From NCBI GenBank assembly GCA_033439265.1, contig JAVTVX010000031.1, positions 11,889,501 to 11,953,500 of the forward strand: a DNA stretch of 64,000 nt, in the 5' to 3' direction. The stretch's first letter is position 1. Each line of letters begins with the position of its first letter. The DNA comes from Dillenia suffruticosa (lineage: Eukaryota > Streptophyta > Magnoliopsida > Dilleniales > Dilleniaceae). This document shows, piece after piece, positions 46,783 through 58,868 of the stretch. A program made the position numbers and the translations under genes. Under the pieces are notes generated by a model. It ran no database searches, was not told the DNA's origin, and saw only the letters and a program-made list of their open reading frames with translations.

Positions 46783-47720
46783 ACAATATGCGAACCAGAA
46801 ATTCTAAATTAAATCATAAGGTGGAAAGTTGATGCTCCGTACTAAACTTTTTCTATTCTCAGTTTGAATGGTCTAACATATAAACTGTACTAGTGGATCA
46901 ACCGTTATTACCGTATATTCTATTACATGAAAGTGATAAGTTGGTTTAGAGGGCACAAAGGGGTGTAATGCATGAGAGAAAAAGCAAGCAAGGCCAAGAA
47001 GCTTCGGAGTCAATAACATGGAGGGCTATTCTACCAAAAATATGATCTTATAGTTTGAGATGTGACAACAAGGATACATAAATATTTCTTAATTGAACTT
47101 GTGCCCATTTGGGATGTGTTTTGGGATTTCATATTCACTAGATTTGTTGGATGCTTCATTGGATACTTGGACGCTTTCCGCTAACCTTTTTTGACAATTG
47201 TTGTCACCATTTGCACATTGGAATTCTTTAGGAATTCATTTTATACTTCATTGATAATACAATATCTTAACAGTAATTATGAAAACATTTAAATTGCTTA
47301 AGTGCTAAGGTAGTATCTCATCTATAAACAAAAATTGACAACAAAAATGGTGAAGTTTAATCCTTATAGAATATGCATATAATATTTATATTATTCTTTA
47401 TAGCACTATGGTAAGTTAATCACTATATCCATGTCATTTTGTGTTCTTATCCCATGTATTTGTATCCATGATTCTTTCTCTTCCTTGACAAAACCTTGCC
47501 CAGAATCCAATTGTCAAAAGGGTTGCAAGAGTAATTAGATGATTGTATTGTGCTTGTTTTAACAACCATTTAGACCTGATAATGGAAGTAATTAGATGAT
47601 TGTATTGCTGCACCGGTGATGTAAAATGTTGATGGCTTAAAGACTCTCATCTTTGTAAAAAGAATATGTTTCTAAATTTCGGATTTGGTTTTAGATTTCT
47701 TACCGGAGAGTGTGAGAAAA
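46783..47720. other. Spacer between E2 and the DUF4216-like remnant
   Basis: AT-rich DNA with no recognisable domain. It may be decayed interior of the autonomous CACTA element that surrounds it, but I cannot show that. Confidence 0.4.
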
Positions 47721-47724
47721 ATAA

Positions 47725-48190
47725 ATGGGCTCAAAATTCCCATTAACAACAAGCTATGCAAGTGTTAGAGACACAAATCTAAGGAAAAGAGGTATTGACT
47801 ATTATGACATTTTGACTGATATTATTGAGTTAGATTATAATGGAAAAGCAATGATTGTTTTATTTCAATTTGATTGAGCTGACGTGCTAAGTGGTAGAGG
47901 TATTAAAAAGGATGACTTTTGTTTTACATTTGTGATTTTTGATTAGTTAATACACATGGTGAAGAATTGGTTCATGAGCCTTCTGTGATTTCATCCTAAG
48001 TGAAGTAGGTATTTTACTATGAGAAATGGTATGCTGCTGTAAATAATGTGCAAAGAGATTTTTTTGACATGAGTGGTAAACCAAATATACATGGATTGTG
48101 AATGCTTATTTTTTCTTACTCAGTCACTAAATAAGAACGTAGATGAAGATGACAGCTCAACTTGGATTCGGGACGGTACAACTAAAGATT
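47725..48190 (+). pseudogene. CACTA-associated DUF4216-like domain remnant
   Basis: The translation reads YYDILTDIIELDYNGKAMIV, LFQFD, stop, ADVLSGRGIKKDDFCFTFV and then in shifted frame YEKWYAAVNNVQRDFFDMSG. This follows the DUF4216 domain found next to TNP2 transposase in plant En/Spm elements (YGILTDIIEL...GIKKDEFGFT...RDLFDM). The tail DEDDSSTWIRDGTT also fits. Several stops break it. Confidence 0.75.
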
Positions 48191-50121
48191 TATATAATTA
48201 ATATCTTGCTAACTCTATATGTGTTTCTCTATATGTATTTCTCAAACTTTTATTGAATTGTTTATGTTCAGACTTATTATTACTTTAAGCAAAATTTTCA
48301 CATTATATTTATGATCTGTTTATTATTTGTTGATTTAATTATTTTTGAAATGTTATTTCTGATTTGTTTATTTTATACTAGCATATTTAAAACTTTTAAT
48401 TTTGTTATGTTACTCGTGTTTATGTTCACATGTATATTATATTTTTATATACTTATTTCATATTAACATGTTTAAAATTTTAAAATGTTGTGCTTCAAAT
48501 AAATGTAATCATGTCCTACGAAAGAGGGAAGCTAAAAGGTACAAAGATTGTGGAACATCTAAAGAAGCACTATGAGCAGCTATTGACGTGTATCCAAATG
48601 TAGATGGTGGTGGTTCTCCATGTTTTGAAACTAATTTTCATGATAGGATATTATGTGAAACTATTTTATGGGATATTGGTATGAATACAATTTAACTATT
48701 ATATATAAACTTGTTTAATTTAATCAAATAGTTGTTCATGATTTTTTTATTTTTGTATTTGAAATTGAGTTTATATTATGTTTGTAATTAATGAATATTT
48801 GGAATTATATGTTATATTTGTGGTTGATAGATGTTTGAAATTATAATTTATATTTATAATTGATAGTTATTTAGAATATTATTGTTTGATATTTAGAGTA
48901 TTATTGTTTGATAAGCACGTTTTTGGAACCAATTATAATGAAGCAAAATCGATTGAAAGAAAGAAAGAAAGCTTTGCTGACATTTGTGGGTGGAAAAACA
49001 TTTCTCAATACACAACATTTGCTAATGCTTTTACACATAAAATGTCAACAAATTTCACAATTATTGCCTACTTTTAAGAGTAACATGCTGACAATATGGA
49101 AAACTTTTGTCGATGTTGTTATTAAACAATGGTAATCAACACCCCTTTGCCGTCGTTTGAAGGAATAAATGTTGAGAAAAGGTGAAGACTTTCCTGATTT
49201 TTGCACCCAATCATCATAGAGGGGGGAGTTTTTCCTGACGTTTAAATATGAAAAATATTGGCAATGCTATACTTTTGCGGTTTTTTCATGTAAAAATGTA
49301 GACAAATATTCATGTTTTTCCCGACGTTTTTTCATAAAACATCGGGACTTTTCCCGATATTTTTTCTAACATTTTTTTGTGTCTCATCATTTAACGACAT
49401 TTATAAAACCATGGAAAAAAGTTACATGTTTAACAAATTAGGCCCGCCATTTTTGAAGTGAATATCCTTGGCACTCTTTTAGATGAAAACAAAAAGAAAA
49501 TAAGTTATACAAGTTATTGTATTTCTCTAATTACTAACATACTTAACGGCAAGACATGTTAGGTGGGTCAAACCATGTTTCTTGGCACAAACCCAATTAA
49601 TGAAACTTCAAAGTCTCAAATTTTTGTGTTAAGTTCCTATATATATTTTTTTCAAAAAATCACTGTCGTAGCAAGATAGTAAAGTAGTCATTATATTGAA
49701 AAATTTTGACATTTTCTTCCCTCTCGTCGACCATATCTAGACAAAGCTTTAGGGTTAATTAGAAAGTAAACTTTCATCTCTCCACTCTTGATACAGTAAT
49801 ACTGTATTAGTGCTCGTGCAGAAATTCAGACAAATCAAAAACAATTGAATCTTTCCTTCTACTTCCCCTGAGTTAGTAAATCTTTCTCTCTTGGATTGCT
49901 TATATGTCTATCTTTTACATCAGTTTGGCATAAGGCAAAAAAAAAAAAAAAAAAAAAAGCAAATTCTTTGTGGCTTAGATTGGAAAAATGAAAAATACCC
50001 AGGAAAAAAAAAAGCAAGGTAACATATGCTTGAAAAGTTGATAATTAAAATAATAAAAAATTAATATTTTACTAAATTATATAAATTTATTCTAAAGTTT
50101 TTCGACATTTCTCTACTAGTG
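48191..50121 (+). other. CACTA remnant 3' region ending in a CACTA-type terminus
   Basis: AT-rich, with short coding-like stretches that I could not identify (for example LRKREAKRYKDCGTSKEA near 48515-48570 and the frames at 48886-49135). Two CCCGACGTTTT/CCCGATATTTT motifs near 49320-49365 look like subterminal repeats. The sequence CTACTAGTG at 50113-50121 is the reverse complement of CACTAGTAG, a common CACTA terminus. A matching left end was not found. A poly(A) run lies at about 49938-49959. Confidence 0.45.
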
Positions 50122-50264
50122 CGTGTGACCACATCAAACTTTGATATCTAGGCCAATAATAGTATGAGAATAACATTTCTTCAAGAGAAATTTAAAAAAA
50201 AACAAAGGGGGAGAGAGAGAGACAGAGAGTCATCCTTCTCTATCTTAACTGCTGATGAGATTCA

Positions 50265-53151
50265 TCAATCAATAGGAGGAAGACTACCCTTGGGAGAACT
50301 CTTAATTATGCTGTCCACCACTTTTGCAACACTTTCTTTGATACTCCCCCTCGCACTGAACGTATCCCAACATTTTTTGGCTTCTTCATCGTTCTTGGCT
50401 AACATAGTCAGTGCAATTGCCTGTTAAAAGATTTATAAAACATGCACATGAAAATTTTCTCCATAATCCATTAATTGTATGATAAAAATAAAAAAATATA
50501 TATATATATATATCCCCAAAATTTTAATAATATTCAAAATCAATCATTGGCAAAAATCTTAGTTATTACGGAAGTAGAACCCAATCCCATATCACAACCT
50601 TAATCAATTACAAAACAATTATGGAACTTTCCGAGTTGGATTACATGTTTTTTTTCCTTCTCACTATCGGTATTCGGAGTCATGACCCGACTAATTTGGA
50701 TTGAACGTCTACGGGTTCCCAATTTAGAGGACATCTTTCTTAATATAATCATTTCTGTTCCTATATTTCGAACTCAAAATTTGATTAAACAATCTAATAT
50801 CTCATCCTACTAAATTAACCCTGATTTGATAGTTGAGTTATATTTTATGCCAACAGCACCTCAAAGATTAGGTTTCAATTAAAAAAAAAAAACAAAGAAA
50901 GAAAATTTGGGGCGCAAGGAAAAGCAAGAGCACTTCATTTGAAAATGCAACATCAATGGTCTGCATACCTTGTAAAGATGAATACGACGATCCGATCTGT
51001 TGTAGTCCTGTAGAAGGTCTAAGGCTTCTTGATAACTTCCCTGCGCGTTGTTGGAAATAGAAAAAGAAACTGTGAAAATATAGGTGCAATGAACAAACAT
51101 GTAATGGGCAAAAAATAAAAAAAAAATAACAAAATTTATACTAATTGTGTCTCCTGAATTGTGTCAAAGAGGGAGAGAGGGACGAAAGTGATCGTTGGAA
51201 GTGTGATGGTACGAGGGGGCAAAAGAGAAGGTAACTCCAAACATATTTTGCTCGATCGGATGAGATAGACCGTTGTTATCGATAATCAGTCAATTTAGTA
51301 AAATTAAATGTTAAATTTTTTAATAAAATTTTAGATTCAAAACTAAAAATGAAAAAAAAAATCATGATAGGAGAGCCACCCCTTAAATAGGGTTTTCATA
51401 GACAGCTCAAATTAAATTAGTTAAATTATATTTCTGAATACCAGTGGTAGAAATTAGGGAAAAAAAAAAAAGAAAAACAGAGAGACCACTGTTGCAATGA
51501 GCTTGAAGTTGAATTCTCCTCAAATGGGAAGTTTGCATTTAGTTGTGAAAAATATTCTAAAATTTTTCATCTCTAATTTTCTCATATTATCTATATCTAA
51601 ATAAAAGAATAGAAAATTTTAATAAATACGGATTTTATTTATAATGAAAAATAATAGAAAACAATTCTAAAAGTATTTTCCATTTTTGTTTATAAATTAG
51701 AAAACTGTATTTTCTAATTTTTATTTTTTAAAAATTGAAAAGTAAAGTATTTAAACACACTTTCATTTTTTCAAAAAACATTTTCATATTTGTTTTCTAT
51801 AATTAAGTGTACTATTTTCTCTTTCTTGTTTTTTTTTCTTTTAAAAATCTCGGGTTTAAATATCTCGTATTTATTTCCTATAATTAAGTGTATTATTTTC
51901 TCGATCTAAATGTTAGATCGAGAATTGTACCGTACAAACCCACCACTTGCTTTTGCTGCGGTCAATTTTTAATGGCAGATTCACAGACTCTTAAAGCTTG
52001 TTAATTTTTATTGATAGTAGAATCTTTTATATAGAAAAATTAAAATTTAAATATTCAATATTACAAATGAAATATTAAGACCATACTTGTTGATCAAGGC
52101 ATATTCTGAAATTTTGGCCAATCTTTCCCTATGTTGGATACGCAATTGTTTTGATCGGAGAATATTAGATTTAATTAAAATTTGGTGGCATAAAAAATTA
52201 TCAATATACTGGTCTTTTAAATATCATTTATAGGTAAAAAAATCTTATATTTTCTAAAAGAATTATTTTTATTTTAATAAAATATTATAAATAGAATAGA
52301 ATAGAATAGAATAGAGATAAGTAGAGACGAATCGAGAAAATTGAGTTATCCAAAATACTTCCTCCATAGAACAAATCATATTTTTGTTAAGAAAAGAATA
52401 GAGGAGGAGGATTTACAGAAAACAGAAAAGTGTTCATGTAAAAAATAAAATAAAAATTGTGCACCAGAATAATGAGAACTTCAACTCGTGCCAGGGCCAG
52501 TTCATAGATGATATCATCTTCAGAGCCAGCTAATTCCCTGTGCTTTTTCTTTAGAAATTCTTTAGCTTTGGGACCATCTCCCTTTTTTACCTTCTCTATA
52601 GCTTCATCCTGCACCAACATTGTTTCAATAAGTGCCCAATTAAAGTATCTGAACATATATAATTTGAGAAAAGAGGGATAAATTGGAGGTACCCTAGCAT
52701 CTTTAGCAGTTCCTCTTCTCGTTATTTTTGTTTCGTCTTCCTTGTGAGAGGGAAAATATTCGAGCAATGCTCCAAGCGCATCATGCGCTGAATAGCTTGC
52801 CAAATCTGGTTGTATCATATGGGCAAGGCAAGGATTGATCCTAGAACTGCAGTTACATATCCCAATAACACAAGCCAAAACCAAAGAAGCCCCAAGTAAG
52901 ACTCTTGATGTCTTGTTTTTGTGATCGACTTTATTATCTGATCGCGAAAATGTAGAAGGCAACATAGGTAAGCGATTCAAGTTTAGAGCACAAGTGATGG
53001 GACTAAATGTAATGCTCTTTTTGGAGATTTGAGATGCAAAATGTGCAACGGCTGGGTGTGCTTTTGTTGTTACTGCAGGTGCCAATGCGCAGGGCACTCG
53101 AGCTTTCGCAGTGGGGAAATGGACAAACCGCAGGAGAAGTGAAGATTCCAT
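50265..53151 (-). CDS. Predicted chloroplast TPR-like protein, four coding exons
   Basis: Exons on the minus strand: 53151-52693, 52608-52465, 51040-50969 and 50420-50265. All introns start GT and end AG (84, 1424 and 548 bp), all in phase 0, giving 276 codons and a TGA stop at 50267-50265. Residues 1-80 are rich in Ser, Ala and basic residues and poor in acidic ones, as in transit peptides. Residues about 82-110 (SRVLLGASLVLACVIGICNC) are hydrophobic and followed by CLAH, so either a membrane anchor or a thylakoid-lumen signal is possible. The rest is helical with two TPR-like pairs: ELALARVEVLI with GSYQEALDLLQDY, and KAIALTMLAKND with EEAKKCWDTF. It resembles plastid TPR-like proteins; I cannot name an orthologue. 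No stops interrupt it, unlike all neighbours, so it is likely active. Confidence 0.82.
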
Positions 53152-53427
53152 AATAAAAAATCAAATAGGGTTTGAGTTTTTGAGGGTGCAGAGTATGAGT
53201 ATATTGGTAATAACTTAAAACGGTAATGTGAGAGAGGGAGAGAGCATGGCTTTTTAGGATCAGAAGCAAGGTATGATTTTACGGCCTTGAAGACAAATAA
53301 CGTGTAATGCATCCGAATATTACTATGTCCTCTGCAAAAGGGATTTCTGTCATAAGTGGCAGCGTTCAAAATGGTGCGCATCTTGGATGCTTTAGAGAAA
53401 AAAGAACAGAGAGAGAGAAGGATGAAG

Positions 53428-53438
53428 CTATATATTTA
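53428..53438 (-). promoter_or_regulatory. Candidate TATA box of the TPR-like gene
   Basis: On the minus strand the bases read TAAATATATAG, about 280 bases before the start codon. It is followed by a CT-rich stretch (53390-53420), common near plant transcription starts. Support is positional only. Confidence 0.4.
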
Positions 53439-54129
53439 GGTGGGTACCACGTTTTGGATGATTTGGGTGGCCTGGTCCTTACCTAAATGTAGTATCAACT
53501 TTTTTCTCGATAAGCGGTTCCTGTCCTTGCGAACCAAGTGTAACGTATTACGAAAACTTTGAGTGCATCTCGCAATTTAAGAGAAAGCATGTTCAATAAT
53601 CAAATTTATTGTTATGGGTAAGAAAATACATTGAGGGATGTTTGGCTCAAATTTAAGAACGGAAATTAAATTTGAAATTATAAACTTTGATATAAGTTCA
53701 ACAAAATCCATAGTTTCACAAACTCCTATTTTGGGATTTCATTTTCAAAATTTCATTTTTATCCCATTAATTTAAGGAATTTATATAGATTTGAATCTGA
53801 TTTATGATTTTTATTCTCTTTAACCAAACTAATCCCTAAAACTCATCTGCAACAAAATTAGAGGTTCTGTAGATTCAAATAAAGTTCTCATCACTCACGA
53901 TGTACCTCAAGCGCATTTGAACAGAAAATTGTTAAACAACTTATTGCAAATCCTATTACCATTCTATAATTTGCTTGGTTTTCGGAGATTAGTTGTACTT
54001 TTGGACAAAATTCTCTTGAACTTCATTTTAAGCATGCTGTCATGTAAGGACAAATAATTGACAAAATATAAATAGTAATTCCTTGGTAATTTCAAGAGAA
54101 TGATCTCTCTCGAAACGTCCACCTTTAAA

Positions 54130-54176
<47 letters not shown>

Positions 54177-54372
54177 TAGTATTGTTCAATTAGAGGGGAG
54201 GTGAGTGTTACACAAATGATTTTGATTGTCACATTGTCATCAAACATTGACTAGGACAGACTTTGGGCAGTTTTGATGAAAGGAACAAAGTGCCCATGGT
54301 CGCCTTGCTTTGAGGTTTGACCCTGGAGTTGGTAATGTGATAAAATGACTAACTCAAAACACCAACGGAATA
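53439..54372. other. Upstream region of the TPR-like gene
   Basis: AT-rich DNA without a credible gene, ending in a (CT)n microsatellite and a short unique stretch before the hAT-like element. Confidence 0.5.
54135..54172. repeat. (CT)n microsatellite
   Basis: About 19 uninterrupted CT units. Confidence 0.95.
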
Positions 54373-54380
54373 GCTTGTTG

Positions 54381-54949
54381 CAGTGAAGTAACCGGGCCGG
54401 GCCGGGCCGGGCCGGGCCCGGGCCGGTTCCCATTTTTTCCCTTGTGGAACCGGCCCGGCCCGCTGAACCGGAACCGGCGGTTCCTAGCCGGGCCGGTTCA
54501 GGGCCGGGCCCGGTTCGATTTTTTTTTTTTTTTTTTTTCTTTCTATTGCGTTTTTCTAAATTTTTGACCCTATGGACCAAAATAACCTCAAAAGTAGCCG
54601 TTTTATAGCTGTTGGGAGGGGTAAAATTAGAAAAAAAATTTCAAAATTCAAAAAAAAGGGGGAAATTTGAACCGGAACCGGCCGGGCCGGGCCGGTTCCG
54701 GGCCCGGGCCGGTTCCGTGCCGGTTCCGGGCCCGGGCCGGTTCCGGTTCCGGTTCCGGTTCGGTCCGGTTCGCTTTTCCAAACCGGGCCGGTTCCCGGTT
54801 CAATTTTTTTTTTAACCGGCCCGGCCTGCTACAGGAAACGGTTCCGGGCCGGGCCGGTTTTACTGTAGCCTTGAGCCGGTTCCGGTTCAGGCTTGACCCG
54901 GGCCAGCCGGGCCGGTTTTCGGGCCTAAACCGGCCCGGTTTCCAGTCTA
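54381..54949. mobile_element. GC-rich non-autonomous hAT-like element
   Basis: The element runs from CAGTGAAGTAACCGGGCC to GGCCCGGTTTCCAGTCTA. The ends are imperfect inverted repeats that share AACCGGGCC. Flanks GCTTGTTG (54373-54380) and GCTTCTTG (54950-54957) form an 8-bp target duplication with one mismatch, as in hAT elements. Both arms consist of GGGCCGG/CCGGTTCC repeats and are complementary to each other. The centre (54515-54665) is AT-rich with GTAGCCGTTTTATAGCTG. Length is 569 bp. The open frames across the arms are low-complexity and not genes. Confidence 0.75.
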
Positions 54950-54957
54950 GCTTCTTG

Positions 54958-57257
54958 TATACAGATTGTATAAGGTTCTATGAGAGGAGGGAGAAAAGGG
55001 TAAGTGCCTGATCAGCTTCTCACTTCTTTGTCGGTCTCTTTAGCGTTTATAGCTGGACACAGCCGATCAACACCACTTTTCTTTGACAAAGTGAACAATG
55101 TGGGTCCGGAACTCAAAAGAATATTGTATTGCTTTAAGCAATAATGCAAACTAAAGTGATGAAGGAATCTGCATTCTGCCACTTAACTTGCATAGTGAAA
55201 GCATTATAATATCATAGTAAAAGTTGTGAGAAGATATTAATTACTTCATCTTTTATTCATTTTTTCTAGGTTCATCATGAAACCCGTGGGTCTAAAGTTT
55301 CACATAGGAAGTAACTCTCTATATGATCACATAATAAATTAGAATTACTATAAACCGAATACGCTATTTAAAAGAAAACTAATCGAGATGCATATCCGTC
55401 AGATTATGTGTGTATTTGTGTTATTATTTCAAGTTTTATGCTTGTTGCAAAAGTTGCTTATTTAGAGCCATAACTACTATCTGGTTGAAAACTTTATATA
55501 GAGTTAATAGTTTGATTTTATTTTGAAAGTATGAAAATATATGGTGATAATATGTTTGGCAAAGAATAATAAAGTCTTTAGTGGCTCAGAACACATCTAC
55601 ATTAAGCACCTCACCAGTGAAAATAGTAAAATTATGAGATAAAAATAGAATATATTTCTATTTAAAGTAATTGAAAATCTAATCACAAATAGTTGCAAAA
55701 AAACTGTGTTGGCTTAATTACCGGTTGGAGATACTATTACTATATATCTCTTAGAGCGCATATAGGTGTCGGAGACACCTGTGAAGTGCTTAGTCTAGTG
55801 AAAGACGCAAGTGAAACCCCTAAAAGCTCTTGAATTTAATGATAGTAAAGATTTCTCTTTTAATTGAAATCTTGATTTCGAATTTTTATTTTGCTCCCTT
55901 AGTGCGATGCCCTCCTCTTGTGACTGTGGATTGACTAGGTTATGATGTTAATATTTTCTGCATATTAATCATATAATAGTCTAAGTTGATAGATCAATTA
56001 ATATTTGTAAATGTGGATTGATATTGTGTCGAACAATGAAACGATGTTACTATAAGTTGGTTAATTGTGGCCACAATTACAAGATTTTGCTAACAAATCC
56101 AGGAGTTCTAATACCTAATCAGTTGTGTCTAAGTGGGAGAACGTTGGAGTATTTTATTGTTACCTTAGTTGTCCAAATGTGATTTCAATTTTATGTCTCA
56201 ATATTAAAGTTTTGGAGAGTCATGATAACAATGTTCTGTTAAAAATAATATACATATATTTCAATATATGGGGAAGCTCGAGTCGACCTTTATAAAAGAG
56301 AAGAAAACGGTATCATAAGTCATTGGAAAATGTTATATATATATTCTAAGAGCAATAACCGATAACAGGGGAATAATTGTGGTTTAAAGAATCTGCAGTA
56401 GACTGGGTGTGCAAATTTTGATTGCTAACAATAATCAATAGCCAATCAATCATTATCAATAAAGGCAAGTGATTGATGGGTTTTGAGTTTTAACGATCTC
56501 AATCATATATCTTCTTTTGCCACGTTTTTTAGATATTGTAGTTGTAATTTCACTTTGGATTTTTATGCATGTTAAAACCAATATATATATATATCCACCG
56601 ACCATAAAGATTTGAGTTCAATCATGGACTGAAATTTTGCTTTATTGGTTCCCTTCATTGGGCTGCTGGCGATCGTCAGTAATGGATGTAAAGGGAATTT
56701 TTCTTTATTTCAAAATAAAAAATAAAAAGGAAAGTTAGCATTTTAATTAATGTTTATAGTTTTATTTGTTTGTAGAAATTTGAACTTATAATAGTAATGT
56801 ATAAACTAAGTGTTTTGAAGATAATTACTGAAATTTTAGTAATTTATTATTGGCTGTAACCAAACAGCTAAATGTATGGCACTTGCTAAGGACATTTATG
56901 TTAAAAAAAAAAATATGAATTTTAAAGGTTTCCAAATAAGGTTAAAAATAAAAGAGTTACATCTTAATTAAAAGGGTATTACACCTATCATAACGGCTAA
57001 TGATTAAGTCATGTTTACATGGGAAAGAAATAGGGATATCATTTAACTCATCATGTAGAATATTTTTCAAGTTTAAAAACCTCCCCATTGTCCAGAATCT
57101 TAAGTAGTGATTTTATCTATTTTGGTATCCTTTATGTTGCGATGCCCTTTTTGATTTGGGATGACCTAAATATAAAGTTATCATGTGCTGTTTTAGAAAA
57201 TTCCTAAAGTTTTGGGTAATTACATGTTTACAATCATCCAAAAGTTTGACCTAACAT
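54958..57257. other. Intergenic AT-rich region
   Basis: No recognisable gene. Near 56128-56150 the sequence CTAAGTGGGAGAACGTTGGAG resembles a copia-type polypurine tract followed by an LTR start, so a very decayed retroelement may lie around 55.7-56.3 kb. An (AT)n run is at 56580-56594. Confidence 0.45.
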
Positions 57258-58452
57258 CACTACAACATAAATGCCCTATCTAGAAGGAAAAAAACTATCT
57301 AATAAATCTCCAACAGATGGATCTTCAATTGGCTATATATCAGTAGGGATAGATCTATCCCGATAATTTTGATTACCATTAGAGTATGTTCTGAATTTAT
57401 ATTGACAGTTAGAAAAGTATTGCTAAAATTAGTTTTTTTTATCATCGGTTTCAAAAATATTAATAAAAGTTACTATTTTTTATTATCGCTTACTTCATGT
57501 ATTAAGCAATGTTACCATCTTTTATCGTTAGTCACCATAACCGTTAAAAAATGTTACTGTTATTTATCATCAGGTATCATATATATTAGAAAATATTATT
57601 ACATTTTATCATCGGTTGTCAACAGTGCTAATAATAGTAAATGTTATTATATTTTATCGTCAGATACAACAGGTATCAAAAACTAATCTTTTATCGTCGG
57701 TTACACAAGTATTAGGAAATATTACTATTTTTTATCGTCGTTACCACATGTATTAGGAAAAACTTACTACATTTTATTATCATCGTCGGTTAGAAAAGTA
57801 TTGCAAAAAATTACAATCATTTATCGTCAATTATCATATATGTTAGTATAAATTATGTTTTGTATCGTCAGTTATCACAAGTATTAAAAAATGTTATTCC
57901 CTTTTATCATGAATAAGAAAAGAGTTAGAAAATATTACTAATTTTTATCGTTAGTTACCACATATATTAGTATAAATTATTACCATATATTATCGGTTAT
58001 CACAAATATCGGGAAATGTTACTACCCTTTTATCGTCCGTTAGAAAAGGGTTAGGAAATAATGTTTATCGTTAGTTACCACATATATTAGTATAAATTAT
58101 TATCTTGTATCATCGGTTATTACAAATATCAAAAAATATTACTGTTTTTATCGTTGATTATTACAAGTATTAACAAGGTTATGGTCTTCTGTCGTTTGTT
58201 AGAAAAAGATTAGAAAAAAATTATTATTTTTTATGTTAGTATAATTTATTGCATTATATCATCGGTTACCACAGGTATTAGGAAATCTATTATCTTTTAT
58301 TATCGTTTACCATAAGTGTTAAAAAAGATTACTATCTTTTATCATTGATTATCACAATATTAGGAAAGCAGTTATCATCACAAGTGTTAAGAAATATTTG
58401 TAGATTTTATCGTCAAACCCATGATATTAATACTAACAGTTTTTTTAAAGTG
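57258..58452. mobile_element. Degenerate CACTA-like element made of ATCGTCGG repeats
   Basis: The left border CACTACAACATAAATG at 57258 looks like a CACTA terminus and the right border is TTTTTTTAAAGTG at 58452. No convincing 3-bp duplication was found (CAT against GTG). Most of the interior is a tandem array listed separately. There is no transposase. The element type is inferred from the left terminus and the similarity of the repeats to CACTA subterminal motifs. Confidence 0.5.
57425..58425 (+). repeat. Minisatellite with a TTTTATCGTCGGTTA core
   Basis: Roughly 20 imperfect units, spaced about 37-48 bases apart where checked, of the form TTTTATCGTCGGTTACCACA followed by AGTATTAGGAAATATTACTA. 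A second unit type with GTTAGAAAAGTATTAG alternates irregularly. The open frame at 57369-57686 follows the array and is not a gene. Confidence 0.8.
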
Positions 58453-58456
58453 GTGT

Positions 58457-58868
58457 AGAAACTATAAAATAAAGAAATTACATAAATAATATGAACGAAA
58501 TCCTTCTTGAATTCTATTAATATACGAGAATGATTGATACATTAATTAGTAGAATAAAGAAATTACCCCTGCACAAAGAAACCCCAAGCAACCCTTACCA
58601 AAAGTCATTATTGCATGAAAAGATGCAATCCACAATGCACCAGCATGAGCCTCAGCATGATAGAGATAATGTCGTGCATGACATAGCACACCATGGGCCA
58701 AGACATAGTTCCAAAGAGCCTGCGGGCAAGGAAATGCAAGAAGGATTATCAAGGCTCGAAGAGATTGCAACATGGCTCGATGAAATAGGGCCATGGCTTG
58801 ATGAGTGCATAGCAGAATATAAGCCAGGGTGCAGCGAGATAGGGACACTATTCGAGCAAGCATGAGCT
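58457..58868 (+). other. Unassigned region with a 111-codon open frame
   Basis: An open frame at 58530-58865 encodes a hydrophilic protein with LSRLEEIATWLDEIGPWLDE. An overlapping frame lies on the other strand. I recognise no family and see no promoter or splice support. It may be internal sequence of a retroelement whose LTR-like region follows. Confidence 0.3.

Noticed and set aside
54612-55011. Open frames encoding Arg/Gly/Pro-rich proteins
   Set aside because: They translate the GGGCCGG/CCGGTTCC repeats of the hAT-like element; no family resemblance.
57425-58425. CRISPR-like array of spaced repeats
   Set aside because: Units are imperfect, spacers are themselves repeated, there are no cas genes, and the context is a plant genome.
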